DNA of 64,000 nucleotides, taken from the NCBI RefSeq assembly GCF_024055665.1, contig NZ_JAMXMC010000005.1, forward strand, positions 310,001 to 374,000, given 5' to 3'. Of the stretch, positions 1 to 8,666 are shown in pieces. Under the pieces are notes generated by a model that worked only from the letters and a program-made list of their open reading frames with translations, searched no databases and was not told where the DNA came from. Every line of letters begins with the position of its first letter. The stretch's first letter is position 1. The DNA is from Ideonella oryzae. GTDB taxonomy: Bacteria > Pseudomonadota > Gammaproteobacteria > Burkholderiales > Burkholderiaceae_C. A program made the position numbers and the translations under genes.

Positions 1-681
1 CCGCAGACGCTGGCCTCGGCGCTGGTGGATGGCACGACGCTGGGGGACCCCAAGGTGCGCCAGGCCCTGTGGGACGGGGGCGCGGCAGCCATTGCCGCCT
101 CCCAGGACCCCTTCATCCGCCTGGCCCTGGCCACCGATGCCGAAGCCCGCGCCCTGCGGGCCCGCCACGAGAACGAGGTCAAGGCAGTGGAGACCCGCGC
201 GGCCGAGCAAATCGCCCGCGTGCGCTTTGCCCGCACCGGCACCTCGGTCTACCCGGACGCCACTTTCTCGCTGCGCCTGAGCTTCGGCGAGATCCAGGGC
301 TTCAAGAAGAACGGCCAGCCCGTGGCTCCGTTCACCGAGATCGGCGGCACCTTCGCCCGTGCCACCGGCGAAGACCCGTTCGCCCTGCCCCAGAGCTGGC
401 TGAGCGCCCAGAAGGCCCTCAACCCGGCGCAGCGCTTCAACATGGTCAGCACCAACGACATCATCGGCGGCAACTCGGGCAGCCCGCTGATCAACCGCCG
501 CGGTGAGCTGGTGGGCCTGATCTTCGACGGCAACCTGGGTTCGCTGGGCGGCGCCTACTGGTACGACGAAGCCGACAACCGTGCGGTCAGCGTGCATGCC
601 GGCGCCATCCTGGAGACCCTGGACAAGGTCTACCACGCCAACCGGCTGGTGAGCGAACTGAAGGCTGGCGCCGTCCACTGA
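1..681 (+). CDS. S46 family peptidase (dipeptidyl-peptidase 7/11-like), 3' part only
   Basis: The reading frame is open from the first base of the window, so the N-terminus lies outside; 226 C-terminal residues remain. They carry the signature of serine family S46, the periplasmic dipeptidyl peptidases of Gram-negative bacteria that release dipeptides from peptide N-termini. The chymotrypsin-like nucleophile motif G-G-N-S-G-S-P is visible, with the catalytic Ser codon at 475-477, followed by the usual G-L-I-F-D-G-N stretch. The preceding segment, rich in Glu and Arg, fits the helical domain of the family. The His and Asp of the triad would be upstream and cannot be checked. The short gap to the next gene shows no clear terminator. 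Confidence 0.85.
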   Translation, partial: PQTLASALVDGTTLGDPKVRQALWDGGAAAIAASQDPFIRLALATDAEARALRARHENEVKAVETRAAEQIARVRFARTGTSVYPDATFSLRLSFGEIQGFKKNGQPVAPFTEIGGTFARATGEDPFALPQSWLSAQKALNPAQRFNMVSTNDIIGGNSGSPLINRRGELVGLIFDGNLGSLGGAYWYDEADNRAVSVHAGAILETLDKVYHANRLVSELKAGAVH

Positions 682-734
682 CGGTGCCCGGGGCGGGCGT
701 GCGGAACGCCTGCCCCGCCTTCAGGCCGAGGGCC

Positions 735-926
735 TCAGATCAGCAGCCCGATCACGCTGGCGATCAGCCCCAGCACCACGCTGCTGGCCAGCGGCAGGAA
801 GAGTTCACGGCCGAACAGGCGCAGGCGGATGTCGCCCGGCAGGCGGCCCAGGCCGATCTTCTGCAGCCATTCGCCGGCGCGGTTGAAGATCAGCAGGGCG
901 ATCAGGAAGACCAGCATCCAGCGCAT
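735..926 (-). CDS. DUF2905 small membrane protein
   Basis: A 63-residue protein with an N-terminal hydrophobic segment (about residues 3-15), a polar middle containing the pattern L-P-G-D-I-R-L-R, and a C-terminal hydrophobic segment (about 45-63). This matches the DUF2905 family of small inner-membrane proteins of unknown function. It lies 12 bases after the methyltransferase gene on the same strand and is probably cotranscribed with it. No function is proposed. Confidence 0.8.
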   Translation of the reverse strand: MRWMLVFLIALLIFNRAGEWLQKIGLGRLPGDIRLRLFGRELFLPLASSVVLGLIASVIGLLI

Positions 927-938
927 CGGGTTCTTCCT

Positions 939-2054
939 TCAGAGGCGGTGGGTGCGGTCACCCTCGGTGAAGCCGATGGGGTCCAGGTCCAGCCCCGGCG
1001 CACCCAGGGCGATCACCTTGAACAGCTCGCCCATCTCGTGCTCGTCCACCAGCTTGAGCGCCATGGTCTTGGTCTTCAGGTCGGCGCCAGCCATCAGATC
1101 CAGCAGGCCGCAGTTGAAGAGGAAGCGGGCCTGGCTGGTGTAGCCCAGCACCTGCAGCCCGGCGTCCTGCGCGGCCAGCGCGATGCCGGTGAAGTTCACA
1201 TGGGCGGTGATGTCCTTCTCGCCCGGGCGGTCCAGCGGGTCCGGGTCGGCCCGGTGGGCGGCGTGGCACATCAGCGTGCCCTGGTGGCGCTGCGGGTGGT
1301 AGTACTCGGCCTCCGGGAAACCGTAGTCGATGAAGAAGGCTGCACCGGCCTTCAGGTGGCCCGCCAGGCTGCGCACGAAGGCCTCGGCCTGGGGGTGGAT
1401 TTCCGTGACCGTGCCGGGCAGCACCGGGCCGTCGAAGGGGATGGCGAGTTCGGTGGGCCGGTCGGCAAAGACCAGCCGGCCCTCGTGCCAGACCACGCCA
1501 CGCTCCAGCCACTGCGTGCCATCGTCGCTGCGCACCAGCAGTTGCACCGGCATCGCGTCCAGCACCTCGTTGCCCAGCACCACGCCGTGCAGCTCGGCGG
1601 GCCAGGCGTCCAGCCAGCGCACCGTGTCGCCAAAGCGGGCCAGGCGCTGGGCCTGGCGCTCGCGCAGCGTGCCCGAGAGGTCCATGATGCTGTAATGGTC
1701 CAGCGCCACGCCGGCGGCGGCCAGGGCGTCCAGCACCTGCTCGGCCAGCGCGCCGGAGCCGGCGCCGAACTCGAAAATGTCACGCGTGCCGCTGGCCTGC
1801 AGGGCCTGCGCCACCTGCAGTGCCAGCGCGCGGCCGAACAGCGGCGACAATTCGGGGGCGGTGACGAAATCACTGCCGCTCTCGGGCAGCCAGCCGAACT
1901 TGCGGCTGGCATTGGCGTAATAGCCCAGGCCCGGGGCGTACAGGGCCTCGGCCATGTAGCGGTCGAAGGGCAGCCAGCCCCCTTCGGCTTCGATGACCGC
2001 ACGCAGACGCGCGGTCAGGGCCGCCGATACACTGTCGGGTTCGCTTGTTGGCAT
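939..2054 (-). CDS. Class I SAM-dependent methyltransferase, MidA/NDUFAF7 family
   Basis: A 371-residue protein of the DUF185 family, whose mitochondrial member NDUFAF7/MidA methylates an arginine of a complex I subunit. The bacterial substrate is not established. The N-terminus has the family pattern around F-D-R-Y-M-A-E-A-L-Y-A-P-G-L-G-Y-Y. The SAM-binding glycine loop reads F-E-F-G-A-G-S-G-A-L-A. I place the start at the ATG at 2054 because the upstream in-frame ATG at 2084 lies inside the divergent SDR gene, whose own ATG is at 2075. That leaves only 20 bases between the two starts, so their promoters must overlap or lie inside the opposing genes. Confidence 0.85.
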   Translation of the reverse strand: MPTSEPDSVSAALTARLRAVIEAEGGWLPFDRYMAEALYAPGLGYYANASRKFGWLPESGSDFVTAPELSPLFGRALALQVAQALQASGTRDIFEFGAGSGALAEQVLDALAAAGVALDHYSIMDLSGTLRERQAQRLARFGDTVRWLDAWPAELHGVVLGNEVLDAMPVQLLVRSDDGTQWLERGVVWHEGRLVFADRPTELAIPFDGPVLPGTVTEIHPQAEAFVRSLAGHLKAGAAFFIDYGFPEAEYYHPQRHQGTLMCHAAHRADPDPLDRPGEKDITAHVNFTGIALAAQDAGLQVLGYTSQARFLFNCGLLDLMAGADLKTKTMALKLVDEHEMGELFKVIALGAPGLDLDPIGFTEGDRTHRL

Positions 2055-2074
2055 CGCGAGATTGTAGGTTTGGC

Positions 2075-2914
2075 ATGTCGTCATCCCCGTCCACCCCGCC
2101 GCAGTTCCCCTCTTCTCACCGTCCGGTCGCCCTGGTGACCGGCGCGGCGCGGCGCATCGGCCGCCAGATCGCGCTGGAACTGGCCGCCCACGGCCATGAC
2201 GTGGCGGTGCATTGCCGGCATTCGCGCGAGGAGGCCGAGGCCACCGCCACCGAGCTGCGGGCGCTGGGCGCCCACGCCGCCGTGGTGGTCGCCGATCTGG
2301 CCGACGAGGCCGCCTGCCGCGCCCTGCTGCCCCAGGTGCTGGACCACTTCGGCCGGCTGGACGCGGTGGTCAACAACGCCTCGCTGTTCGAATACGACAG
2401 CGCCCAGACCTGCGATGGCGCCCACCTGGCGCGCCACTGGCAGGCCAACACCGCCGCCCCGATCTGGCTGGCCCAGGCCCTGGCCGCCCATGTGGCCAAG
2501 CGCGATGGCCAGGGCTGCGTGGTGAACCTGCTGGACCAGAAGCTCTGGAACCCGAACCCCGACTACTTCTCGTACACCCTGAGCAAGGCCGCGCTGCGCG
2601 AGGCCACCGTGCTGCTGGCCCAGGCCCTGGCGCCGCGGGTGCGGGTGGCCGGTGTGGCACCCGGCGTGACACTGCTGTCGGGCCCCATGTCCGCCGAGGA
2701 ATACGCCCAGGCCCACCGCATGACGCCGCTGGAGCGCTCCTCCACGCCGGAAGACGTCGCCCGTGCAGTCCGCTTCCTGATCGAATCCCCCGCCATCACC
2801 GGCACCACGCTGATCGTGGATGGTGGCCAGCATCTGGCGGCCCAGGGTCGCGACGTGCTGTTCCTGGCTCGCCAGGCGCCCACAGGCCCGGCCGCCCACC
2901 CACCGAAAGAATGA
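2075..2914 (+). CDS. SDR family oxidoreductase, pteridine reductase/FolM-like
   Basis: A 279-residue short-chain dehydrogenase. The cofactor loop is T-G-A-A-R-R-I-G, the arginine-containing version typical of NADPH-using pteridine reductases and dihydromonapterin reductase (FolM), instead of the common TGxxxGIG. NNAS follows the central strand, and the Tyr-x3-Lys pair lies in Y-T-L-S-K. The last codons overlap the next gene, folB, by the four bases ATGA, so the two are translationally coupled. This supports a role in pterin/folate metabolism, probably reduction of dihydropterins. The exact substrate is inferred from motif and context. Other SDR activities remain possible. Confidence 0.8.
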   Translation: MSSSPSTPPQFPSSHRPVALVTGAARRIGRQIALELAAHGHDVAVHCRHSREEAEATATELRALGAHAAVVVADLADEAACRALLPQVLDHFGRLDAVVNNASLFEYDSAQTCDGAHLARHWQANTAAPIWLAQALAAHVAKRDGQGCVVNLLDQKLWNPNPDYFSYTLSKAALREATVLLAQALAPRVRVAGVAPGVTLLSGPMSAEEYAQAHRMTPLERSSTPEDVARAVRFLIESPAITGTTLIVDGGQHLAAQGRDVLFLARQAPTGPAAHPPKE

Positions 2915-3315
2915 CCATGCACTCCGCCCTGTCCCACCCCAGCCTGCGCGACTGCCGCCGGCTTTTCCTGCGCAACTACGAGGTGCGCATCAACATCGGC
3001 GTGCACGATTTCGAGAAGCGCGGCGAGCAGCGGGTGCTGATCAACGTGGACCTCTACATCCCGCTGGCCCAGTCCACCCCCACGCGCGATGCGCTGGAAG
3101 AAGTGGTCGATTACGACTTCATGCGCCGCACCATCGCCGAGCGGGTGGCCCTGGGCCACATCCACCTGCAGGAAACGCTGTGCGACGACGTGCTGGCCCG
3201 CATGCTGGCCCACCCCAAGGTGCGCGCCGCCCGGGTCTCGACCGAGAAGCCCGATGTCTACCCCGATTGCGATGCCGTGGGCTGCGAAGTCTTCGGCCTG
3301 AAGGACCCCGCCTGA
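2911..3315 (+). CDS. folB: Dihydroneopterin aldolase
   Basis: A protein of about 134 residues of the tunnelling-fold pterin family. Recognisable parts are the N-terminal [14 protein letters not shown], the central V-V-D-Y-D-F segment and a C-terminal V-S-T-E-K-P-D motif. FolB cleaves dihydroneopterin to 6-hydroxymethyl-dihydropterin and glycolaldehyde in folate synthesis. The start is either 2911, overlapping the SDR stop as ATGA, or the second ATG at 2917, which has GAAAG better spaced upstream. The stop overlaps the ttcA start by one base (TGATG). The tight packing indicates one SDR-folB-ttcA transcript. Confidence 0.9.
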   Translation: MTMHSALSHPSLRDCRRLFLRNYEVRINIGVHDFEKRGEQRVLINVDLYIPLAQSTPTRDALEEVVDYDFMRRTIAERVALGHIHLQETLCDDVLARMLAHPKVRAARVSTEKPDVYPDCDAVGCEVFGLKDPA

Positions 3316-4274
3316 TGAACGCCGTGAACGAGACCACCGCCCCTGCACTGAGCGAGGCCGAGGCGGCCGCCGCCGAGGAGGCCCGCAAGGCCAAGAAGCA
3401 CGCCTTCGAGATGAACAAGCTCAGCAAGCGCCTGCACCGCCAGGTGGGCCAGGCCATCGCCGACTTCGCCATGATCGAAGAAGGCGACAAGGTCATGGTC
3501 TGCCTGTCGGGTGGCAAGGACAGCTACTCGATGCTGGACATCCTGATGAACCTGCAGAAGCGCGCCCCGATCCGCTTCGAGCTGGTGGCGGTCAACCTGG
3601 ACCAGAAGCAGCCGGGCTTCCCGGCCGATGTGCTGCCCAACTACCTGAAGGGCGTGGGCGTGCCCTTCCACATCGAGACGCAGGACACCTACTCCATCGT
3701 CAAGAAGCACATCCCGGAAGGGCAGACCATGTGCAGCCTGTGCTCGCGGCTGCGCCGGGGCATCCTCTACCGGGTGGCGCGGGAGCTGGGCTGCAACAAG
3801 ATCGCGCTGGGCCACCACCGCGACGACATGGTCGTCACCCTGCTGATGAACATGTTCTTCGGCAGCCGCATGAAGGGCATGCCGCCCAAGCTGGTGAGCG
3901 ACAACGGCGAGTTCGTCGTCATCCGCCCGCTGGCCTATGTGGCCGAGACCGACCTGGAAACCTGGGCCGCGCACCGCGAATTCCCCATCATCCCCTGCAG
4001 CCTGTGCGGCAACCAGGAGAACCTGCAGCGAGTGCTGACCAAGAAGATGATCCGCGAGTGGGACAAGCAGTACCCCGGCCGCATCGACAACATGTTCACC
4101 GCGATGGGCAACATCACGCTCTCGCACATGATGGACCGGAACCTCTACCCCTTCGCCAGCCTCCAACCGACGGGCCGGCCCGATCCGCAGGGCGACAAGG
4201 CCTTCGACGAGGACGACGACTGCGGCACGCCGGCCCAACCCGCAGTCCAGACCATCCGGCTGGACAAGCTCTGA
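3315..4274 (+). CDS. ttcA: tRNA 2-thiocytidine(32) synthetase
   Basis: A 319-residue PP-loop ATPase that installs 2-thiocytidine at position 32 of some tRNAs, using a [4Fe-4S] cluster. The PP-loop S-G-G-K-D-S lies near residue 65. Cluster cysteines are seen in M-C-S-L-C-S-R and again in [16 protein letters not shown] is also typical of the family. The first 35 residues are Ala/Glu-rich and variable. The ATG overlaps the folB stop by one base. A poorly conserved acidic tail follows the catalytic part. Confidence 0.95.
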   Translation: MNAVNETTAPALSEAEAAAAEEARKAKKHAFEMNKLSKRLHRQVGQAIADFAMIEEGDKVMVCLSGGKDSYSMLDILMNLQKRAPIRFELVAVNLDQKQPGFPADVLPNYLKGVGVPFHIETQDTYSIVKKHIPEGQTMCSLCSRLRRGILYRVARELGCNKIALGHHRDDMVVTLLMNMFFGSRMKGMPPKLVSDNGEFVVIRPLAYVAETDLETWAAHREFPIIPCSLCGNQENLQRVLTKKMIREWDKQYPGRIDNMFTAMGNITLSHMMDRNLYPFASLQPTGRPDPQGDKAFDEDDDCGTPAQPAVQTIRLDKL

Positions 4275-4319
4275 GCCAGCGCCACAATCGTCCTGTTCCA
4301 TGAACAGGAGCAACACACG

Positions 4320-4934
4320 ATGCGCGCGATGGATGTCTGCCGCCGGCTCGGCCGCCCGGCGGTGATGCTGGGCCTGCTGGCCACGCTGGGCCTGGGCGGC
4401 TGTGCCGCCTTCAACACCATGAACGTCGAGGTCAGCAGCTTCGGCAGCTGGCCGGCCGAGCGCCACGTCGGCACCTACGCCTTCGACCGCCTGCCCTCGC
4501 AGCAGGCCAAGGCCGAGGACCAGCAGAACCTCGAGGACATGGCCCGCCCGGCCCTGGAAGACGCCGGCTTCACCGCCGCCGCCGAGGGCCAGAAGCCCGA
4601 TGTGCTGGTGCAGATCGGCGCCCGCTGGGACCGCGCCGACCGCTCGCCCTGGGACGACCCGCTGTGGATGCACCCCTGGGGCCCGCGCTGGCGCATGACG
4701 CCCTGGGCCGGCCCGGGTTGGGGCTGGGGCTACTACCAGCCCGAATACACCCGCGAGGTGGCGGTGCTCATCCGCGACCGCGAGAGCGGGGCCGCGCTTT
4801 ACGAGTCGCGCGCCAGCACCAATGGCAGCACCACCGGCGGACGCAGCCTGTTCGAGGCCATGTTCCTGGCCGCGATGAAGGAATTCCCGGCGGTGGACGG
4901 CAAGCCGCACGCGGTGAACGTGACCCTGCCCTGA
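4320..4934 (+). CDS. DUF4136 family lipoprotein
   Basis: A 204-residue secreted protein. A hydrophobic signal segment ends in a lipobox-like L-G-L-G-G-C at about residues 23-28, so it is probably a lipoprotein. The rest fits DUF4136: Y-A-F-D-R-L-P near residue 57, a D-V-L-V-Q-I-G strand, a Trp/Pro/Gly-rich loop, and a closing region about induced amide-like strands (V-A-V-L-I-R-D). The function of this family is unknown. An AGGAG ribosome site precedes the ATG. It is probably a single-gene unit. Confidence 0.8.
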   Translation: MRAMDVCRRLGRPAVMLGLLATLGLGGCAAFNTMNVEVSSFGSWPAERHVGTYAFDRLPSQQAKAEDQQNLEDMARPALEDAGFTAAAEGQKPDVLVQIGARWDRADRSPWDDPLWMHPWGPRWRMTPWAGPGWGWGYYQPEYTREVAVLIRDRESGAALYESRASTNGSTTGGRSLFEAMFLAAMKEFPAVDGKPHAVNVTLP

Positions 4935-4942
4935 ACCCGCCG

Positions 4943-4964
4943 GACCCCGCCCGGCGGCGGGGTC
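4943..4964 (+). terminator. GC-rich hairpin after the DUF4136 gene
   Basis: A perfect 9-bp stem (GACCCCGCC / GGCGGGGTC) with a CGGC loop starts 8 bases after the lipoprotein stop. No T-tract follows, so it may slow or end transcription only weakly, or protect the 3' end of the message. It separates the lipoprotein gene from glmU. Confidence 0.4.
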
Positions 4965-5027
4965 GCCAGCGCCGATAATTCCTGCTTCGCCATCCCCGTC
5001 GGATGGCCCGGACAAGGAATTTCCTTC

Positions 5028-6422
5028 ATGGCGCTGAACGTCGTCATCATGGCCGCGGGCAAGGGCACCCGCATGCGCTCGGCCCGGCCCAAGGTGCTGC
5101 ACACCCTGGCCGGCCAAAGCCTGCTGCAGCATGTGCTGCAGCGCGCCGCGGCCCTGCAGCCGCAACGCACCCTGGTCATCACCGGCCACGAGGCCGGGCA
5201 AGTCGAGCGCCATGTGAGCGCCACGGCCCCCGAGGTGCGCTGCGTGCGCCAGCAGCCCCAGCTGGGCACCGGCCACGCGGTGCTGCAGGCCAGCCCGTCG
5301 CTGGATGTGAGCGCCGGCACCACCCTGATCCTCAACGGCGATGTGCCGCTGATCGAGCCGGCCACCGCCCAGGCGCTGGCTGCGGCCTGTGGCGGCGAGC
5401 GCCTGGCCCTGCTGACGGTGACGCTGGACGACCCGACGGGCTATGGCCGCATCGTGCGCAGTGCCGACGGCACGCAGGTTCAGGCCATCGTCGAGCACAA
5501 GGACGCCAACGAAGCCCAGCGTGCGATCCGCGAGGTCTACACCGGCATGATGGCCGCGCCCACCGCCGCGCTGCAGCGCTGGGTGGCTGCCCTGAAGAAC
5601 GACAACGCCCAGCAGGAGTACTACCTGACCGACATCGTCGCGATGGCGGTGGCCGAGGGCGTGCCGGTGGTGGCGGCCAGCGCGGCCGACGAGACCGAGG
5701 TGCTGGGCGTGAACAGCCCGGCCCAGCTGGCCGACCTGGAGCGCCGCCTGCAGCGCCGCCAGGCCCAGGCCCTGCTGGAGGCCGGCGTGCGCCTGGCCGA
5801 CCCGGCCCGCTTCGACCAGCGCGGTGCGCTGACCTGCGGGCAGGATGTGGAGATCGACGTCAACTGCCTCTTCGAAGGCACGGTGAGCCTGGGCGATGGC
5901 GTGCGGGTGGGAGCGAACTGCGTGATCCGCAATGCCACGATCGCCGCCGGCGCGGTGATCCACTCCTTCACCCACATCGACGGCGAACAGGCTGGCGTCA
6001 GCGTGGGCGAAGGCGCGCTGATCGGCCCCTTCGCCCGGCTGCGTCCCGGCGCGGTGCTGGGCCGCGAGGTGCACATCGGCAACTTCGTCGAGGTCAAGAA
6101 CAGCACGCTGGCCGACGGCGCCAAGGCCAACCACCTGGCCTACCTGGGCGACGCGACGGTGGGCGAGCGGGTCAACTACGGCGCCGGCAGCATCACCGCC
6201 AACTACGACGGCGCCAACAAGCACCGCACGGTGATCGAGGCCGACGTGCATGTGGGCAGCAACTGCGTGCTGATCGCCCCGGTCACCCTGGGCGAAGGCG
6301 GCACCATCGGTGGCGGCTCCACCATCAGCAAGGACACGCCGCCAGGCCAGCTCACCGTGGCCCGGGCCCGTCAGGTCAGCCTGGGTGGCTGGACCCGGCC
6401 GAAGAAGGCCCCGAAGCCCTGA
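5028..6422 (+). CDS. glmU: Bifunctional UDP-GlcNAc pyrophosphorylase / glucosamine-1-phosphate acetyltransferase
   Basis: A 464-residue cytoplasmic enzyme that makes UDP-N-acetylglucosamine for peptidoglycan and LPS. The N-terminal uridyltransferase begins with V-V-I-M-A-A-G-K-G-T-R-M and has P-K-V-L-H-T-L-A-G for substrate binding. The C-terminal left-handed beta-helix domain has hexapeptide repeats from about residue 265, and the acetyltransferase active-site histidine region reads N-H-L-A-Y-L-G-D. Length and domain order match the E. coli enzyme (456 residues). Its last 47 bases overlap the 3' end of the convergent DUF2087 gene. Confidence 0.97.
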   Translation: MALNVVIMAAGKGTRMRSARPKVLHTLAGQSLLQHVLQRAAALQPQRTLVITGHEAGQVERHVSATAPEVRCVRQQPQLGTGHAVLQASPSLDVSAGTTLILNGDVPLIEPATAQALAAACGGERLALLTVTLDDPTGYGRIVRSADGTQVQAIVEHKDANEAQRAIREVYTGMMAAPTAALQRWVAALKNDNAQQEYYLTDIVAMAVAEGVPVVAASAADETEVLGVNSPAQLADLERRLQRRQAQALLEAGVRLADPARFDQRGALTCGQDVEIDVNCLFEGTVSLGDGVRVGANCVIRNATIAAGAVIHSFTHIDGEQAGVSVGEGALIGPFARLRPGAVLGREVHIGNFVEVKNSTLADGAKANHLAYLGDATVGERVNYGAGSITANYDGANKHRTVIEADVHVGSNCVLIAPVTLGEGGTIGGGSTISKDTPPGQLTVARARQVSLGGWTRPKKAPKP

Positions 6423-7056
6423 GCCGCTGCGTGAAGGCCGCCCGGGCGGCCTGACGTTCCGGCGCCAGGGCCCGGGCACCGTCGCGCTGCCGCTGGCGTT
6501 CCCGCCAGGCCGCCATCAGGGCGCGGGCCTCGTCGTCGGGCCGGGCCGGCAGCTTCCAGTAGGCCGAGCAGTCGGATTCACGCGCCAGCAGCCGGTGGTT
6601 CACCAGCTCGCGCCGCAGCGTCACGTGGTCGCCGAAGGTGTTGGCGGCCTTCAGCACCGTGTTGACCTCGGCCTCGGTGTAGCTGCGCCGGGGCTCGAAG
6701 CGGGCCCACAGCGGCCACAGGATGAGGCGCTGCACGCTGTACTTGGCCGGCCAGCGCTGCAGGCGGCCGGCGGTGTCGAACTGCAGCAGCGCGCGCCGGG
6801 CGGCATCGCTCAGGGGCGCGGGGGCCACTTCCACCGGCGCGGGGTCCGCAGGCGGAGTATCCGCGGCGATCGCTGGCACCCCCTGTGGCGCGCCAGCCTG
6901 CAAGGCCTGCAGGTTGCGGTAGCCCGCGGCGCGGGCGATCTGGTTCAGGAACTGGAGATGGCTGGGCGGCGTGGCGCTGTCGGCCAGGACGCGCGCGAGT
7001 TGGCGCGCGAAGGACGACAGGTCGGCGATGACCAGCGGGGTCGGGGTACGGGCCAT
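6376..7056 (-). CDS. DUF2087 domain-containing protein
   Basis: A 226-residue protein. The C-terminal half contains the DUF2087 pattern: L-W-P-L-W-A-R-F-E-P, Y-T-E-A-E-V-N-T-V-L, then F-G-D-H-V-T-L-R-R-E-L-V-N-H and the end of the domain at A-Y-W-K-L. DUF2087 is often found in transcription-factor-like proteins, but its role is not established. The first 60 residues are helical and include R-A-A-G-Y-R-N-L-Q-A-L, as in small-RNA or toxin-type regulators; I make no call from this. The start at 7056 is preferred over upstream in-frame starts because GAGGAG lies about 9 bases before it. It overlaps glmU tail to tail. Confidence 0.7.
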   Translation of the reverse strand: MARTPTPLVIADLSSFARQLARVLADSATPPSHLQFLNQIARAAGYRNLQALQAGAPQGVPAIAADTPPADPAPVEVAPAPLSDAARRALLQFDTAGRLQRWPAKYSVQRLILWPLWARFEPRRSYTEAEVNTVLKAANTFGDHVTLRRELVNHRLLARESDCSAYWKLPARPDDEARALMAAWRERQRQRDGARALAPERQAARAAFTQRLRASGPSSAGSSHPG

Positions 7057-7309
7057 GAAAGCGGCTCCTCGTGCGGGCCACGGCGGGCAGACCACGCGCA
7101 CGCACGCGCGGCCGGGGGTCGTCGGCTTGCCGGTTCCCACCGCAGCCTGCCGGGCCACAGGGCCGAGGCGGACACACGTGAGCGACTCAGGATCAGGGCA
7201 GGTTTAGCTCGCGGAAGGACCGCGCGACGACGCCTGGGTGAACTGCCGACCGGCCATCAGTCTAGCCGAATCGGCCTATCCCCGGTCGCAGGTGCCGCCG
7301 GGCCGAGGC

Positions 7310-8173
7310 TCAGCCCTGCCGCTGCCGGTAGACCGAGACCGCCAGGCACAGGTCCTCCCAGGCCTTGGCCTTCTCGGTGGGCTGGCGCAACAGGTAGGCC
7401 GGGTGATAGGTCACGATCACCGGGGTGCCGTGGTAGTCGTGCACCTGACCACGCAGGCGGCCAATCGGTTCGTCCCGGCCCAGCAGCTGCTGGATGGCGA
7501 AGCGGCCCATGGCCAGCAGCACCTTGGGCCGCACCAGGGCGATCTGGCGCTGCAGGAAGGGCGCGCACTGCGCCAGTTCCTCGGGCTGCGGGTTGCGGTT
7601 GCGCGGCGGCCGGCACTTGAGGGTGTTGGCGATGAAGACCTGGTGGGCCGCGTCGGCCTCGGACCGGGTCAGGCCGATGGCCTGCAACATGGCGTCGAGC
7701 AGCTGACCGGCCGCGCCGACGAAGGGCTCGCCCTGCTTGTCCTCCTGCTCGCCCGGCGCCTCGCCGACGATCATCCACTCGGCGGAGGTGTGGCCCACGC
7801 CGAAGACGGTGTTCTTGCGGCTCTCGCACAGGGCGCAGGCCTGGCAGCCCGCCACGGCCTCGCGCAGCGCGGGCCAGTCCATCGCGGCCACGCCCCCTTC
7901 CTGGGAGGGCGAGGCGACCAGCGGTTGTGCCGGCGCAGTGGCCAAGGGCGTGGACGGCGCGGGTGGCGCCGTCCGCACGGGAGCAGCCGGCATGGCCGGT
8001 GTGGGAGCGCGCGCTGGCGCGGGGGCAGGGGCGGACTCGGGGGCAACGGCCGGCGCCTGGACAAGCGCCGCCGGCTCCGATGGCACGGGCGCGACCGCCA
8101 TCTCCGGCGGGGGGCTCCAGAGACGCAGGCCCAGGCCCTGGAGCAGGGCCTGCTGGCGTTCAGTCCACGGCAT
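7310..8173 (-). CDS. Type 4 (iron-sulfur) uracil-DNA glycosylase
   Basis: A 287-residue protein of the SPO1-polymerase-related uracil-DNA glycosylase family, which removes uracil from DNA. After a 100-residue Ala/Pro-rich linker, the catalytic domain starts with C-Q-A-C-A-L-C, the first cysteines for a [4Fe-4S] cluster. Family 4 motif 1, G-E-A-P-G-E-Q-E-D, comes next, then K-C-R-P-P-x-N-R-N-P and a second cluster Cys, and near the end the Y-H-P-A-Y-L-L-R motif. The ATG at 8173 lies within the last codons of rimI (14-base overlap), so the gene is coupled to tsaB-rimI. The long linker between start and catalytic domain is unusual but seen in related bacteria. Confidence 0.9.
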   Translation of the reverse strand: MPWTERQQALLQGLGLRLWSPPPEMAVAPVPSEPAALVQAPAVAPESAPAPAPARAPTPAMPAAPVRTAPPAPSTPLATAPAQPLVASPSQEGGVAAMDWPALREAVAGCQACALCESRKNTVFGVGHTSAEWMIVGEAPGEQEDKQGEPFVGAAGQLLDAMLQAIGLTRSEADAAHQVFIANTLKCRPPRNRNPQPEELAQCAPFLQRQIALVRPKVLLAMGRFAIQQLLGRDEPIGRLRGQVHDYHGTPVIVTYHPAYLLRQPTEKAKAWEDLCLAVSVYRQRQG

Positions 8174-8666
8174 GTCCGGCCTCCCCGCCATCCTTGGTCT
8201 TCACCGGACGACACATCACCACCGCGTCTTCACGGCCCTGGACGGCCGGGTAGTAGGCCTTGCGGCGCCCAACGGCGACAAAGCTGTTGCGCTCGTACAG
8301 CTGACGCGCCCGCGCATTGCTCTCGCGCACCTCCAGCCAGAGCTGCAACGCCCCGGTGGCGTGGGCCAGGCGGCCCAGGTGGTCCAGCATGCGGCGGGCA
8401 TGGCCCTGGCCCTGCTGGGCCGGTGCCACCGTGATGTTGAGCAGATGCATCTCCTCGACCCCGCCCATGGCGACGTAATAGCCCCAGAGCGCCCCGTCGG
8501 CCGGCCCGCGCAGCAGCCAGGCCGGGTGGCCCACCGCCAGCGAGTCGATGAAGTTGCCGCGCGTCCAGGGAAAGGCATAGGCCTGATGCTCGATCGCGAC
8601 GACCTCGTCCAGATCGGACACGGTCATCGGCGCCAGGCGCGGCGCGGTCCCGGCGCCGCTCGTCAC
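8160..8666 (-). CDS. rimI: Ribosomal protein S18-alanine N-acetyltransferase
   Basis: A 168-residue GNAT acetyltransferase expected to acetylate the N-terminal alanine of ribosomal protein S18. The acetyl-CoA loop reads V-A-P-A-Q-Q-G-Q-G-H-A-R-R-M-L, followed by L-E-V-R-E-S-N-A-R-A, and the family pattern Y-x-x-N-S-F closes the domain. The start is a GTG whose bases overlap the tsaB stop as GTGA, a translational coupling. tsaB-rimI adjacency is the rule in proteobacteria, which supports the name. Confidence 0.9.
   Translation of the reverse strand: MTSGAGTAPRLAPMTVSDLDEVVAIEHQAYAFPWTRGNFIDSLAVGHPAWLLRGPADGALWGYYVAMGGVEEMHLLNITVAPAQQGQGHARRMLDHLGRLAHATGALQLWLEVRESNARARQLYERNSFVAVGRRKAYYPAVQGREDAVVMCRPVKTKDGGEAGHAVD

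Noticed and set aside
684-2138. Open frame of 484 codons on the plus strand
   Set aside because: It is antisense to the methyltransferase and DUF2905 genes and has no recognisable motif.
3258-6479. Open frame of 1073 codons on the minus strand
   Set aside because: It runs antisense to folB, ttcA, the lipoprotein gene and glmU, all with clear family motifs, and its composition (His, Gly, Arg, Ala-rich) is a GC-driven shadow.
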